Shown here one piece after another: positions 9,779 through 17,807 of a stretch of DNA of 37,064 nt. Location: NCBI RefSeq assembly GCF_014489845.1, contig NZ_JABURY010000004.1, forward strand, positions 1 to 37,064. The letters run 5' to 3'. The position numbers were made by a program, and so were the translations under genes. Origin of the DNA: Frischella japonica (GTDB taxonomy: Bacteria; Pseudomonadota; Gammaproteobacteria; Enterobacterales; Orbaceae). The stretch's first letter is position 1. Each line of letters opens with the position of its first letter. Below the pieces are notes generated by a model that worked only from the letters and a program-made list of their open reading frames with translations, did no database searches and was not told the DNA's origin.

Positions 9779-9807
9779 TTGACGAAAATGGGATTTAACG
9801 GTAAGAT
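9779..9807 (+). promoter_or_regulatory. Strong promoter for yceD-rpmF-fab, GC-rich discriminator
   Basis: TTGACG (9779-9784), a 17-nt spacer and TAAGAT (9802-9807), followed by the GC-rich gcgcgcc. The yceD ATG is at 9817, only 9 nt past the -10 box, so the mRNA would have almost no leader. A GC-rich discriminator is typical of promoters lowered by ppGpp; that regulation is inference here. Confidence 0.8.
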
Positions 9808-9816
9808 GCGCGCCTT

Positions 9817-10338
9817 ATGCAAAATAGATTGCCTTTAACTATTGACCCGATTAAAGCGGCTCAAAAGAGATTAGATTATACGGGTGTATATCTAGCTAAA
9901 AATGCTGGTCGCTTATCTGAGTCAGTTGAATACGTGAATAGCGATATTCATTGCTCATTGTCGTTTGGCTATGATGAACGGAAACTTTGTGTAATTGCAG
10001 TTGATGCAGAAGTTGAAGTAACTTTAATTTGTCAACGTTGTCAGCAGCCGTTTGTCAGTAGAATTCACGTAGAAAATAAATTTAGCCCTGTTAAGAGTGA
10101 TGCTCAAATAGAGGCACTACCGGAATATTATGAACCCGCCATGCTTAATGAGTTTGGCGAAGTCGATATCTTGGCATTGGTAGAAGATGAAATTATTCTG
10201 AGTCTACCGATTGCGCCGGTGCATGATAGTAAACACTGCGAAGTGTCAGAAGCAGAATTGGTATTTGGTGAGATTCCTACTGAAGAAGGTAAACCAAATC
10301 CGTTTGCAATTTTAGCCAGTTTGAAAAATAAGCCCTAG
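9817..10338 (+). CDS. yceD: YceD, 23S rRNA accumulation protein (DUF177)
   Basis: A 173-aa DUF177 protein, first gene of the ribosome/lipid cluster. E. coli YceD is linked to 23S rRNA accumulation; its mechanism is not well known. A CxxC pair (CQRC, about residues 73-76) followed by QPF is the family hallmark. The C-terminus has the usual conserved FAILASLK. There is no Shine-Dalgarno motif before the ATG, which fits a leaderless or near-leaderless transcript. It is followed after 16 nt by rpmF, as in E. coli. Confidence 0.92.
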   Translation: MQNRLPLTIDPIKAAQKRLDYTGVYLAKNAGRLSESVEYVNSDIHCSLSFGYDERKLCVIAVDAEVEVTLICQRCQQPFVSRIHVENKFSPVKSDAQIEALPEYYEPAMLNEFGEVDILALVEDEIILSLPIAPVHDSKHCEVSEAELVFGEIPTEEGKPNPFAILASLKNKP

Positions 10339-10354
10339 AGAGAGGAGTAAGTCC

Positions 10355-10522
10355 ATGGCCGTTCAACAGAATCGTAAAACTCGTGCAAAACGTGGTATGC
10401 GTCGTGCACATGATGCATTAACAGTAGCTAATATTTCAGTTGATGAATCGGGGAAAACTCATTTACGCCATCACGTAACCGCTGACGGTTATTATCGCGG
10501 TCGTAAGGTTGTAAATAAATAG
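10355..10522 (+). CDS. rpmF: 50S ribosomal protein L32
   Basis: A 55-aa basic ribosomal protein, starting [20 protein letters not shown], essentially the bacterial L32 N-terminus. The C-terminal [15 protein letters not shown] block is also typical. This form lacks the four zinc-binding cysteines, as in E. coli L32. It has a strong SD (gaggag, 10341-10347 area) and sits between yceD and plsX, the classical order that ties ribosome production to lipid synthesis. Confidence 0.97.
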   Translation: MAVQQNRKTRAKRGMRRAHDALTVANISVDESGKTHLRHHVTADGYYRGRKVVNK

Positions 10523-10546
10523 TTTTCCTTATATCAAGGTGAAATT

Positions 10547-11587
10547 TTGGATAATCTAACCATTGCGTTAGATGCTATGAGCGGGGACTTCGGTCCTCGT
10601 ATCGTTGTCCCTGCCGCTTTAAAGGCACTTGATCACCATCAAAATCTTAAGATAATTTTAGTTGGTAATACATCTGAAATAAGTCCCTTTTTATCTGAAA
10701 ATCACCCACGTCTAACGATTGTTGAGTCAACAAGCGTTATTACAAACGAGATGAAACCTTCGTTTGCAATTAGACACAGTCAGGGATCATCGATGCGTGT
10801 AGCGATAGAGCAAGTTAAATTAAAGCAGGCTCAGGCGTGTGTTAGCGCAGGTAATACTGGTGCTTTAATGGGATTATCAAAGTTATTACTTTACTCCATA
10901 CCAGGTATTGAGCGCCCAGCTTTAGTTGCTACCTTGCCGACGATCAAAAAAGGGAATACGGTTATTCTAGATTTAGGCGCGAATGCGGAATGTAATAGTG
11001 AAATGTTAGTTCAATTTGCTATTATGGGATCTATTTTAGCTAGTACAATGTCCGATATTACGAAACCCCGGGTAGCGTTATTGAATATTGGTAAAGAAGA
11101 TATTAAAGGTTTGGATAGAATCCGAGCTGCCGCTAATATATTAAAAGCAGATGAACGGATAAATTTTGTTGGTTATTTAGAGGGTGATGAACTGCTGACA
11201 GGTAAAACTGATGTGTTAGTTTGTGATGGATTTGTCGGAAATGTCACATTAAAAACAGTAGAAGGATTAATTAAAATCTTTTTATCATCAACGCAATTAA
11301 TGAGCAAAGGAAATTCAATTTTCGCTAAATTAGCTGGGCATTGGGTACAAAAAAAGATGGCAAATTATTTTGGTCATTTAAATCCCAGTCATTATAATGG
11401 TGCCTGTTTGCTCGGATTACAAAGTATTGTCATAAAAAGTCATGGCGGAGCAAATCAAAATTCGTTTCTTGCTGCTATTGAACAAGCCATTTTAGCTATC
11501 GAAAATAATATACCTGAAAGAATTGCGTCAAGCCTTTCTTCTGTATTACCTAAGAGTGAAAATAATCAATGTTTACAAAAATTTTAG
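10547..11587 (+). CDS. plsX: Phosphate acyltransferase PlsX
   Basis: Converts acyl-ACP and phosphate to acyl-phosphate, the donor for PlsY in phospholipid synthesis; a peripheral membrane enzyme of 346 aa. Family blocks are seen: [10 protein letters not shown] near residue 8 (usually MGGDFGP; here Ser for the first Gly), [39 protein letters not shown] and SHGGANQ. The start is TTG with SD aaggtga (10536-10542). The 3' end overlaps fabH by 19 nt. Confidence 0.95.
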   Translation: MDNLTIALDAMSGDFGPRIVVPAALKALDHHQNLKIILVGNTSEISPFLSENHPRLTIVESTSVITNEMKPSFAIRHSQGSSMRVAIEQVKLKQAQACVSAGNTGALMGLSKLLLYSIPGIERPALVATLPTIKKGNTVILDLGANAECNSEMLVQFAIMGSILASTMSDITKPRVALLNIGKEDIKGLDRIRAAANILKADERINFVGYLEGDELLTGKTDVLVCDGFVGNVTLKTVEGLIKIFLSSTQLMSKGNSIFAKLAGHWVQKKMANYFGHLNPSHYNGACLLGLQSIVIKSHGGANQNSFLAAIEQAILAIENNIPERIASSLSSVLPKSENNQCLQKF

Positions 11588-12522
11588 GAACGGGAAGTTA
11601 TCTTCCTAAGCAAATCAGAACTAATGCTGATCTTGAAAAAATGGTTGATACCAGTGACGAATGGATAACAACTCGAACTGGAATTAAAGAAAGACACATT
11701 GCTGCTGATAATGAAACAGTTACTTCAATGGCTTACGAAGCAGCAATCAAAGCGATTGATATGGCGCAAATTGATAAAAGTGAAATCGGGTTAATTATTG
11801 TGGCAACAGCTAGTTCAGTTAATGCATTCCCAAGTTCAGCAACTGAATTACAGGCAAAATTGGGATTAACTGATTTAATTGCTTTTGATGTTTCTGCAGC
11901 ATGTTCAGGTTTTATTTATGCATTAGATATCGCTGATAAATATGTCAAAACAGGTATAGTTAAACATGCATTGGTTGTAGGTTCTGATATGTTAACTCGA
12001 GGAGTTGATCCCGAAGATCGTGGAACCGTTATCATTTTTGGTGATGGTGCGGGTGCTGTAGTTATTGGTGCTTCAGCGGAACCAGGTATTATTGCTTCTC
12101 GTTTACATGCAGATGGAAAATATGGCGATTTACTTAAATATCCAAATGTAGATCGCCGTAATTTAACTGATCCTGCTTACATGGTGATGCATGGTAACGA
12201 AGTATTTAAAGTTGCGGTTCGTGAATTATCCAATTTAGTCGACGAAATTTTAACAGAAAATAACATTCGTAAATCGGAATTAGATTGGTTAGTGCCACAT
12301 CAAGCTAACTTACGCATTATTGCCGCTACCGCTAAGCGATTAGATATGGATCTCAGTAAAGTGATTGTGACTCTAGATAAACAAGGGAATACTTCAGCGG
12401 CATCTGTACCATGTGCATTAGATATTGGTGTAAGAGATGGGCGAATCCAGCGTGGACAATTATTGTTATTAGAAGCATTTGGTGGTGGTTTTGTTTGGGG
12501 ATCGATTTTAGTTCGATTCTAA
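11569..12522 (+). CDS. fabH: 3-oxoacyl-ACP synthase III (FabH)
   Basis: Starts fatty-acid chains by condensing acetyl-CoA with malonyl-ACP. It has 317 aa, like E. coli FabH. The catalytic triad is at the standard places: C112 (SAACSGF), H244 (PHQANLRI) and N274 (GNTSAAS). The N-terminus [13 protein letters not shown] aligns with E. coli MYTKIIGTGSYLP, which fixes the start at 11569, inside the end of plsX. An aagagtga sequence inside plsX can serve as ribosome-binding site. Confidence 0.97.
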   Translation: MFTKILGTGSYLPKQIRTNADLEKMVDTSDEWITTRTGIKERHIAADNETVTSMAYEAAIKAIDMAQIDKSEIGLIIVATASSVNAFPSSATELQAKLGLTDLIAFDVSAACSGFIYALDIADKYVKTGIVKHALVVGSDMLTRGVDPEDRGTVIIFGDGAGAVVIGASAEPGIIASRLHADGKYGDLLKYPNVDRRNLTDPAYMVMHGNEVFKVAVRELSNLVDEILTENNIRKSELDWLVPHQANLRIIAATAKRLDMDLSKVIVTLDKQGNTSAASVPCALDIGVRDGRIQRGQLLLLEAFGGGFVWGSILVRF

Positions 12523-12571
12523 AATTATAAATAGGCAATTATCGTTTGATAATAAAAATTAGGGTAAGTTA

Positions 12572-13507
12572 ATGACTAAATTTGCTATGGTATTTCCCGG
12601 TCAAGGGTCACAAACAATTGGTATGCTTAAGGAGTTAAGCAAAGAATACCCAGTTGTTCAGGAAACATTCTCGCAAGCATCGTCTGTATTAGGATATGAC
12701 CTTTGGCAGCTTATACAGGAAGGCTCTGTTGAAGAATTAGGTAAAACTTGGATTACTCAACCTGCTTTATTAGCCGCATCCGTTGCAATTTTTCGAGTAT
12801 GGCAGCAAAAACAAGGTCCTAAACCTGACTTTATGGCTGGACATAGCTTAGGTGAGTATTCAGCACTTGTTTGTGCAGGTGTTATTGATTTTAAAGATGC
12901 GATCAAATTAGTTGAATTGCGTGGTAAATTAATGCAAGAAGCGGTTCCTGCTGGCACAGGAGCAATGTATGCTATCATCGGCTTAAATAATGAAGCCATT
13001 CTAAAAGCGTGTCAAGAAGCTGCACAAGATCAGGTTGTTTCACCTGTGAATTTTAATTCGCCAGGTCAAGTTGTTATTGCAGGTAATAAAGAAGCTGTAG
13101 AACGAGCTGGAGCATTATGTAAAGAAGCTGGCGCTAAACGGGCATTACCTTTAGCGGTGAGCGTACCGTCACATTGTATACTAATGAAACCTGCTGCCGA
13201 TAAATTGGCAAAAACATTAGCAGGTATTGCATTTAATGAACCTCTTTATCCGGTTATTAACAATGTGAATGTGAAAATGGAAACAAATGCACAGGCGATT
13301 AAAGAGGCTTTAATCGCCCAATTATACAGTCCAGTACGTTGGACAGAAACTGTTGAATTCATGGCTGCTCAAGGCACTGCTTTATTAATTGAAATGGGGC
13401 CAGGAAAAGTTTTAACAGGTTTGACCAAACGCATTGTCGATACACTTTCAGGAAGTGCAGTTAATGATCCAACATCATTAAATCTAGCACTTGAAAGTGT
13501 AAAATAA
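12572..13507 (+). CDS. fabD: Malonyl-CoA:ACP transacylase (FabD)
   Basis: Loads malonyl groups from CoA onto acyl carrier protein for chain elongation. It has 311 aa, the usual size. The nucleophile S92 lies in AGHSLGEYSALV and the partner H201 in SVPSHC; the FPGQGSQ oxyanion block is at residues 8-14. The ATG is preceded by agggtaag. It follows fabH after 49 nt and precedes fabG after 20 nt. Confidence 0.97.
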   Translation: MTKFAMVFPGQGSQTIGMLKELSKEYPVVQETFSQASSVLGYDLWQLIQEGSVEELGKTWITQPALLAASVAIFRVWQQKQGPKPDFMAGHSLGEYSALVCAGVIDFKDAIKLVELRGKLMQEAVPAGTGAMYAIIGLNNEAILKACQEAAQDQVVSPVNFNSPGQVVIAGNKEAVERAGALCKEAGAKRALPLAVSVPSHCILMKPAADKLAKTLAGIAFNEPLYPVINNVNVKMETNAQAIKEALIAQLYSPVRWTETVEFMAAQGTALLIEMGPGKVLTGLTKRIVDTLSGSAVNDPTSLNLALESVK

Positions 13508-13527
13508 ATAAAATAAGAGGAGTTTGT

Positions 13528-14262
13528 ATGAATTTAGCAGGAAAAATTGCTTTAGTTACAGGTGCTAGTCGCGGTATAGGTCGCGCAATTGCTGAAAGGC
13601 TTGTAACAAGCGGCGCAACTGTGATTGGTACAGCAACAACTGAAAACGGAGCGAATGCTATTAGTCAGTATCTTGGTGAAAACGGTAAAGGCTTTGCACT
13701 TAATGTGACTGATGAAAAATCAATAGAATCGGTAATTGAAGCCGTTAAATCCCAATTTGGCGATATTGATATTCTTGTTAACAATGCAGGAATTACCCGT
13801 GATAATCTTTTAATGCGCATGAAAGATGAAGAATGGCAAGATATTCTTGATACTAATTTAACTTCAGTATTTCGTTTATCTAAAGCACTTATGCGTACGA
13901 TGATGAAAAAACGCTATGGGCGAATTGTGACAATTGGCTCTGTTGTAGGGACAATGGGAAATGCCGGCCAAGCAAATTATTCTGCGGCAAAAGCGGGTCT
14001 AATCGGTTTTAGTAAATCACTTGCCCGTGAAGTTGCTTCACGTGGCATTACGGTAAATGTTGTTGCTCCAGGTTTTATCGAAACTGATATGACTAGAGCA
14101 TTAAATGATGAGCAACGGACAGCTATTTTATCGCAAGTTCCTGCTAATCGTTTAGGCGATCCAAAAGAAATTGCTAATGCAGTAGCATTTTTAGTATCAG
14201 ATGAAGCATCTTACATCACTGGCGAAACTTTACATGTCAATGGTGGAATGTATATGGTTTAA
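13528..14262 (+). CDS. fabG: 3-oxoacyl-ACP reductase (FabG)
   Basis: NADPH-dependent short-chain reductase that makes the first reduction of each elongation cycle. It has 244 aa, identical in length to E. coli FabG. The cofactor motif TGASRGIG is at 11-18, NNAG at 85-88, and the catalytic S138, Y151 and K155 (YSAAK) are intact. The SD agagg precedes the ATG. Its end is 150 nt from acpP. Confidence 0.97.
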   Translation: MNLAGKIALVTGASRGIGRAIAERLVTSGATVIGTATTENGANAISQYLGENGKGFALNVTDEKSIESVIEAVKSQFGDIDILVNNAGITRDNLLMRMKDEEWQDILDTNLTSVFRLSKALMRTMMKKRYGRIVTIGSVVGTMGNAGQANYSAAKAGLIGFSKSLAREVASRGITVNVVAPGFIETDMTRALNDEQRTAILSQVPANRLGDPKEIANAVAFLVSDEASYITGETLHVNGGMYMV

Positions 14263-14334
14263 TCTTGAAATTTAGTGTAGAATAAGCCGCAATTTTGATA
14301 AAATGAGTAATAATTAAATAATCAGGTTGAAAAT

Positions 14335-14364
14335 TTGTTTGCAATTTTTTCAACATTTTATAAA
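14335..14364 (+). promoter_or_regulatory. Possible acpP promoter
   Basis: TTGTTT (14335-14340), an 18-nt spacer and TATAAA (14359-14364) in the 150-bp gap before acpP. Extra acpP transcription would fit the high demand for this protein. The -35 match is weak. Confidence 0.35.
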
Positions 14365-14412
14365 CTTACAGTCTCAGCCATTATTGGCGATATTTATAGG
14401 AAAGAAAAGAGT

Positions 14413-14646
14413 ATGAGCACTATTGAAGAGCGTGTTAAGAAAATTATAGTTGAGCAACTTGGTGTTAAAGAAGATGAAGTAAGAAATGAGTCTTCTTTTG
14501 TTGAAGATCTAGGTGCCGACTCTCTTGATACAGTGGAATTAGTTATGGCTTTAGAAGAAGAATTCGATACTGAAATTCCTGATGAAGAAGCTGAAAAAAT
14601 CACTACTGTTCAATCAGCGATTGATTATATTACTGCAAATCAATAA
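14413..14646 (+). CDS. acpP: Acyl carrier protein
   Basis: Small acidic carrier of growing acyl chains, 77 aa. The phosphopantetheine site is the Ser in [10 protein letters not shown] (S37 counting Met). The frame stays open upstream to 14335, but the family start ([12 protein letters not shown]) and the ribosome-binding stretch gaaagaaaagag place the start at 14413. A hairpin follows the gene before fabF. Confidence 0.98.
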   Translation: MSTIEERVKKIIVEQLGVKEDEVRNESSFVEDLGADSLDTVELVMALEEEFDTEIPDEEAEKITTVQSAIDYITANQ

Positions 14647-14662
14647 GGTTTGTCAGAACCTT

Positions 14663-14699
14663 AAACTGGCGATCATATTGGTGATCGTCAGTTTGTTTT
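14663..14699 (+). terminator. Terminator/attenuator between acpP and fabF
   Basis: A 13-bp stem (14663-14675 with 14682-14694, one G-U pair), a 6-nt loop and the T-rich gtttt. It begins 16 nt after the acpP stop. It may let acpP be made in excess over fabF; fabF would then depend on read-through or on its own promoter in 14700-14780. Confidence 0.75.
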
Positions 14700-14790
14700 C
14701 ATATAATTTCACTTGATATTAATTTCAAAAATTGCCTTATTATGATGAATAAGCGCAGATCATATTTTAATCCTTTTCAGGAGAAACAAC

Positions 14791-16035
14791 ATGTCTAAAC
14801 GCAGAGTTGTTGTGACTGGAATGGGGCTAATATCTCCGGTAGGTAATACCATTGAATCAGCATGGCAAGCATTGTTAGCTGGTCAAAGTGGTGTAGGACT
14901 TATTGAACATTTTGATACAACCCCTTTCGCAACACGTTTCGCCGCTATGGTAAAAGATTTCAATGGCGAAGATTATAATATTACTCGTAAAGATGCTCGT
15001 AAGATGGATTATTTTATTCAATACGGGATTGCCGCGGGTATCCAAGCAATGCAAGATGCCGGAATTGAAATAACTGAAGAAAATGCTAAGCGTATTGGTT
15101 GTGCAATTGGTTCAGGTATTGGCGGATTAGGTTTAATTGAAGAAAATCATAGTGCTTTAATTAATGGCGGTCCTCGTAAAATCAGTCCTTTCTTTGTACC
15201 ATCAACGATTGTTAATATGATTGCTGGTCATTTATCCATTATCTACGGGTTAAAAGGTCCAAGTATTACTATTGCTACGGCTTGTTCTTCAGGTGTGCAT
15301 AATATTGGTCATGCCGCGCGTATGATTGCTTATGGTGATGCCGATGGTATGTTGGCAGGTGGTGGCGAGAAAGCAAGTACACCATTGGGAATTGGTGGTT
15401 TTGGTGCAGCCCGTGCATTATCGACTAACAATGATAATCCTCAAGCAGCTAGCCGTCCTTGGGATAAAGATCGGGATGGTTTTGTATTAGGTGATGGTGC
15501 TGGTATCTTATTTTTAGAAGAGTATGAGCATGCTAAAAAACGTGGCGCCAAAATATATGCAGAGTTAGTTGGTTTTGGCATGAGCGGTGATGCTTATCAT
15601 ATGACTTCACCACCAGAAGATGGTAGTGGTGCGGCATTAGCGATGGAATGTGCTATTCGTGATGCAGGTATTACTCCTGAACAAGTTGGTTATATTAATG
15701 CACATGGTACATCAACACCAGCTGGTGATAAAGCTGAAACACAAGCGGTTAAATCTATTTTCAAAGAAAACAGCCACAAGGTTATGGTAAGTTCAACCAA
15801 ATCGATGACAGGTCATTTATTAGGCGCCGCTGGTGCAGTCGAATCTATTTTTACTATATTAGCATTACGCGATCAAGCAATTCCACCGACTATCAATTTA
15901 GATAATCCAGATGAGGGGTGTGATCTTGATTATGTACCTCATATAGCTCGCCAAGTGAAAGATATGAAATACGCTGTGTGTAATTCATTCGGATTTGGTG
16001 GAACCAATGGTTCGGTGTTATTTAAGAAAATATAA
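14791..16035 (+). CDS. fabF: 3-oxoacyl-ACP synthase II (FabF)
   Basis: Condensing enzyme that elongates acyl-ACP, including the temperature-dependent step to 18:1 in E. coli. It has 414 aa. The catalytic Cys lies in TACSSG (C165), with His residues in NAHGTSTP and in [14 protein letters not shown]. The SD caggag (14778-14783) sits at good spacing from the ATG. It is the last gene of the fab cluster; the pabC that follows in E. coli is not present. Confidence 0.97.
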   Translation: MSKRRVVVTGMGLISPVGNTIESAWQALLAGQSGVGLIEHFDTTPFATRFAAMVKDFNGEDYNITRKDARKMDYFIQYGIAAGIQAMQDAGIEITEENAKRIGCAIGSGIGGLGLIEENHSALINGGPRKISPFFVPSTIVNMIAGHLSIIYGLKGPSITIATACSSGVHNIGHAARMIAYGDADGMLAGGGEKASTPLGIGGFGAARALSTNNDNPQAASRPWDKDRDGFVLGDGAGILFLEEYEHAKKRGAKIYAELVGFGMSGDAYHMTSPPEDGSGAALAMECAIRDAGITPEQVGYINAHGTSTPAGDKAETQAVKSIFKENSHKVMVSSTKSMTGHLLGAAGAVESIFTILALRDQAIPPTINLDNPDEGCDLDYVPHIARQVKDMKYAVCNSFGFGGTNGSVLFKKI

Positions 16036-16050
16036 TTCATACCATTCGAT

Positions 16051-16079
16051 AAAAAGCTGCGTTTTAACGTGGCTTTTTT
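16051..16079 (+). terminator. Terminator after fabF
   Basis: Hairpin of about 10 bp (aaaagctgcg with cgtggctttt, two G-U pairs), a short loop, and a right arm running into six Ts. It lies 16 nt after the fabF stop. Confidence 0.8.
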
Positions 16080-16650
16080 ATTATATAATTATTTTATATC
16101 ATCATTTAAATATATAAAAAAATAGTTAAGAGATGCTTTATTTCTAATACTGTGTAATTTATTGCTTTTTGCGGCATTAGCCTATTGTCACTTATTTGAT
16201 CGTTTTTTTACTCTATTAACCAATTAAAATCAAAGTAGTTAAAATCTTATTTAATGATTTTGTTAGAATCATTGCAAATCAATTTGTTAAATAAATGCTC
16301 ACTTAAATTAGAAAAAAGCTATAACTCTATGTAAAGTTAATATTATTTTCTAATTATTAGTTATAAATAATATTAATCCTTATTTATCCCAATATCATCG
16401 TTATAAAGTAAGTGTATTAATTTGTGGTAATTGAGGGCAAAAAGCTTCAGATTGATTACTTTATCTCAGAAATCATTAATCAGAAGGTTAATGATTTTGA
16501 CGACATATTCTGATTATAATGCTATCTTAAGAAACTATATTAAAAGTATTTTAACATATAAGATTGTACCAGTTTACCTCTCATTTATCATGTCAGCGGG
16601 TAAAATAACATCTGTAGTTATGATGGTTAATATTTGTTTCCTTTAATTAA
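16080..16650. other. Gene-free AT-rich gap
   Basis: No convincing gene is seen. A 71-codon open frame (16431-16646, +) has no family resemblance and a poor start. The main structure is a 10-bp inverted repeat (16470-16479 with 16488-16497, loop tcagaagg) followed by few Ts. A small RNA cannot be excluded but is not supported. Confidence 0.5.
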
Positions 16651-16678
16651 ATAAAAGCTCTCAATTTTAAAGAGCTTT
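16651..16678 (-). terminator. Terminator of the iron-binding lipoprotein gene
   Basis: An 8-bp stem (16654-16661 with 16671-16678). Read on the minus strand it is followed by a T-rich run. It lies 37 nt past the stop codon of the minus-strand gene at 16716. Confidence 0.65.
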
Positions 16679-16715
16679 GGTATTAGGGAAATGTAAATTA
16701 TGTTTTAATAATTTA

Positions 16716-17639
16716 TTATTTTATTGCATTAATCACTTCGTCAATTTGGCGATCTAAACTTTCCGCACCACCGCCAGATAAGTACCAAATATCAGATGTT
16801 AAATTTACCACTTTAGTTTTCGCTTTTGTAAGCACTTTCTGATCGAAATAGTCATTTACCATAGCTTGCTTACCAATGGCTTTGCTACGATCAACGACAT
16901 AAATAATATCTGGTTTATTTTCGGCAATATATTGATTATCGATAAAGGTTGGTTTTGGTCTTTCCTTAGTATTAACATTAATAGCTGTTAATGGTACTGC
17001 TCGTTTTACTTTCAATACATCATGGATTAAAGTTGCGCTTGAACTATTGTTGATTAAAAAAACTTTACCTTCATTATGAATAACCACTATAGCTTTTTTA
17101 TTGCTTACTTGAGTTATAGATTGTGCATTTTGAATTTTTTTATTTAGTGATTGAATGATATCATTCGCTAAATCGTTGGTATTTGTGATTTGTCCTAATA
17201 AACGAATATGATCTTCAGTAGATTGCCAATAATTTTTAGAATCGACACTTAAATTTAATACTGGTGCGATTTTACTTAATTCTTGATATTTATTTGCCTG
17301 ACGACCATCAATAATAATTAAATCGGGTTTTGATTGTTTGATTATTTCAATATTCGAGTCTTTCATACTACCGGTATCGGTAACTTTTATATTTTTGTAT
17401 TGTTTTAAATAATCAGGAATCACAGATTGTGAAGTTCCCACTACTAATGCTCCTTTTCCTAAAGCATCTAAGGTATCTAAAGCCCCATAATTCATTACCA
17501 CTATTTTGTGTGGTGTTTTTGGTACAACTACAGTTTGTTCATTAGTTTTAACTGTAATTGTATTTGAAGATTGGCAGCCTGTTAAACCTAGTATTACAGC
17601 CGCAATAGTGCTTAAAATTAATTTTTTTTTCTTGTTCAT
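16716..17639 (-). CDS. Siderophore-binding ABC lipoprotein (FatB/CeuE/VctP type)
   Basis: Substrate-binding protein for an iron-siderophore ABC importer, 307 aa, cluster A8 type. It has a signal peptide with lipobox GLTGC (Cys near residue 22), so it would be membrane-tethered in the periplasm. The body has the FatB/CeuE pattern: VPKTPHKIVVMNYGALDTL, KPDLIIIDGRQ, and a C-terminal block near YLSGGGAESLDRQI. The start was set at MNKKKK (17639), with ggaga upstream; the longer frame to 17693 runs into the promoter region. No permease or ATPase genes accompany it. It is divergent from a TonB receptor with Fur-like boxes between. Confidence 0.85.
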   Translation of the reverse strand: MNKKKKLILSTIAAVILGLTGCQSSNTITVKTNEQTVVVPKTPHKIVVMNYGALDTLDALGKGALVVGTSQSVIPDYLKQYKNIKVTDTGSMKDSNIEIIKQSKPDLIIIDGRQANKYQELSKIAPVLNLSVDSKNYWQSTEDHIRLLGQITNTNDLANDIIQSLNKKIQNAQSITQVSNKKAIVVIHNEGKVFLINNSSSATLIHDVLKVKRAVPLTAINVNTKERPKPTFIDNQYIAENKPDIIYVVDRSKAIGKQAMVNDYFDQKVLTKAKTKVVNLTSDIWYLSGGGAESLDRQIDEVINAIK

Positions 17640-17659
17640 TCTTTTTCTCCGATAATTAT

Positions 17660-17678
17660 GAAAATGATAATTATTATT
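17660..17678. promoter_or_regulatory. Fur box 1
   Basis: gaaaatgataattattatt agrees with the 19-bp Fur consensus at 16 of 19 positions by direct comparison. It lies 21 nt upstream of the lipoprotein gene start. Confidence 0.75.
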
Positions 17679-17718
17679 ATTTAAAGGTGGCAAGATGTCT
17701 ACTTTTAAATTTTAAAAA

Positions 17719-17737
17719 TATATTGATAATTATTATC
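17719..17737. promoter_or_regulatory. Fur box 2
   Basis: tatattgataattattatc agrees with the Fur consensus at 16 of 19 positions. It sits mid-way in the divergent region and could act on either gene. Confidence 0.75.
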
Positions 17738-17770
17738 ATGTAGTGTAACTTTTAAATTTATTTTATAAAT

Positions 17771-17789
17771 ACAAATAATTATCATTACT
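17771..17789. promoter_or_regulatory. Fur box 3 (weaker)
   Basis: acaaataattatcattact fits the inverted Fur consensus at 13 of 19 positions. It lies 18 nt before the TonB-receptor start codon, close to where its transcript should begin. Confidence 0.55.
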
Positions 17790-17807
17790 AAATGTAAGGT
17801 TAAGGAA

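Noticed and set aside
14335..14412. Extended acpP frame
   Set aside because: The extra 26 residues precede the well-known ACP start and lie in the likely leader region.
16431..16646. 71-codon frame in the gap after fabF
   Set aside because: Poor start, no family features, and it contains an inverted repeat; probably a chance frame.
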